DNA from: Alectoria sarmentosa
Taxonomy: Eukaryota; Ascomycota; Lecanoromycetes; Lecanorales; Parmeliaceae
DNA length: 32,252 bases
Assembly (NCBI GenBank): GCA_009733775.1
Contig: WOGZ01000353.1
Span: 1-32,252 of the forward strand
Reading direction: 5' to 3'
The notes below the pieces were generated by a model. The model did no database searches and was not told where the DNA came from. It was given only the letters and a program-made list of their open reading frames with translations. Below, in pieces: positions 31,374-32,252 of the stretch. Made by a program: the position numbers and the translations under genes. Positions within the stretch are counted from its first letter, which is position 1; each line of letters starts with the position of its first letter.

Positions 31374-32252
31374 ATCGAATTTATTTATTATCAAATCACA
31401 AATTTAGACAAATTAAAAAATATTTAAATAAACATTTAAGAAAAGAATTTATCGTATTTAATTATATTTTATTCGCCTCACCTATTTTATTTACTAAAAA
31501 ACCAAATGAAAAATTGCGATTTTATATAAATTATCGAAAATTGAACGCTATTATCAAAAGAAATCGATATTTTATTTCATTAATAAATAAAATTTTAACA
31601 AAAATATAAAGTTATAAATATTTTATTCGATTTAACATTATTATTATTTTTAATAAACTTCAAATGCAGTTAGATAGCGAGTACTTTATTACATTTATCA
31701 CATTTTTTAAAATATACAAATATCGAATATTCTCATTTGAATTAATAAATAACTTTATTATTTATTAACAATATATAAACGATATTCTTTTCGAATATTT
31801 AAATAACTTTTATTAAATATATTTAAATAATATTTTTATTTATAGCAAAATTAAAAAAAAATACATTTAATATATTCGATTAATTTTTTAAAAGTTATAA
31901 AAGATTAATTTATAAATAAATATTCTTAAATGCGAATTTTATATATAAAAGATCAAATTTTTAAATTTATTAATATTTATCGATGAATCATAAATGAATT
32001 CGATTAAAATATAAGTCGTCGTCGATTGAATACAATTTATAAATTTAAAACAAATATAAACCTTTATCGACTTTTATAGTTTTTATAAAAAATTTATAAA
32101 AGACTTTTCGAAAATAATCAAATCGATAATTCGTTTTATAAAAAAAAATATCATTTACGAATAATCACCCGTCTATTAAAAATTCTTTATTTAATTAAAA
32201 ATTAACGTTATATAAACTTTTACTTTGCGACATTTCGATAAATTTAAAAAAA
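31374..32252 (+). pseudogene. pol: Reverse transcriptase relic of element B
   Basis: The frame reads IKKYLNKHLRKEFI, FASPILFTKKPNEKLRFY, INYRKLNAIIKRNRYF, then FNKLQMQLDSEYFITFIT, FKIYKYRIFSFELIN, QYINDILFEYLNNFY and YLNNIFIYSKIKKKYI. This is gypsy RT from the GFIxPSxSPxASP block through the catalytic box (31820-31831), which reads YLNN for YxDD. Downstream an LNANFIYK piece matches the KCEF region. Few stops occur in the first 400 bases. It continues, fading, to the window end. Confidence 0.9.

Larger units (their letters stand above)
29012..32252 (+). mobile_element. Ty3/gypsy element B, cut by the window end
   Basis: LTR, gag with a zinc knuckle, a pol linker with a 137-codon open stretch, and reverse transcriptase follow in order on the plus strand. 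From about 30080 it is collinear with copy A (offset about 26430). B is the better preserved of the two and lets A be read. The window ends after the RT palm region; RNase H and integrase would lie beyond. Confidence 0.8.

Noticed and set aside
1..32252. Mitochondrial, apicoplast or Plasmodium-like AT-rich genome
   Set aside because: No rRNA, tRNA or organelle gene was seen, CpG is enriched rather than neutral, and several gypsy families with RIP-like damage point to fungal nuclear heterochromatin.

Overview
The window is about 32 kb of extremely AT-rich DNA with no intact gene. It consists of several layers of dead Ty3/gypsy LTR retrotransposons. C and G survive mostly in CpG, while CpA, TpG, CpC and GpG are depleted, and stop codons sit where Gln, Arg or Trp codons would be. 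Where copies can be compared, most of the differences I checked are C to T or G to A. This is the pattern of repeat-induced point mutation (RIP), which together with the element types suggests an AT-rich transposon block in a filamentous ascomycete (inference; species not identifiable).

Layout. 1-2600: no recognised gene. 2601-2913: LTR-like repeat. 3646 to about 6250: gypsy copy A (+), with zinc knuckle, RT and RNase H relics. 6396-19204: a minus-strand chromovirus with a 305-bp LTR at each end (6396-6700 and 18900-19204). It is split by a second minus-strand element, C-left (about 9340-15736). The 5' piece of the chromovirus (18899-15737) carries a degraded gag/protease region and most of the RT. 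The 3' piece (about 9330-6701) carries RNase H, integrase and a chromodomain, then a polypurine tract and the 3' LTR. 20009-25532: C-right (+), a second copy of the C-left family in opposite orientation, interrupted by a solo LTR of about 307 bp and cut at its 3' end by another LTR. 26601-29007: a 2.4-kb element (G) with 182-bp LTRs and only a gag-like relic inside. 29012-32252: element B (+), the same family as A, with LTR, gag, zinc knuckle and pol through RT, running off the window end.

Domains were recognised by reading degraded frames by eye through stops and frameshifts. The best-preserved marks are a legible YIDD box and SDR integrase motif in the chromovirus, and a long stop-free pol stretch in B. 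Domain edges are approximate to tens of bases; LTR edges with TG/CA-like ends are better. No tRNA, rRNA, CRISPR array or host gene was recognised. The window is best read as a record of insertion order and mutational inactivation rather than of working genes.
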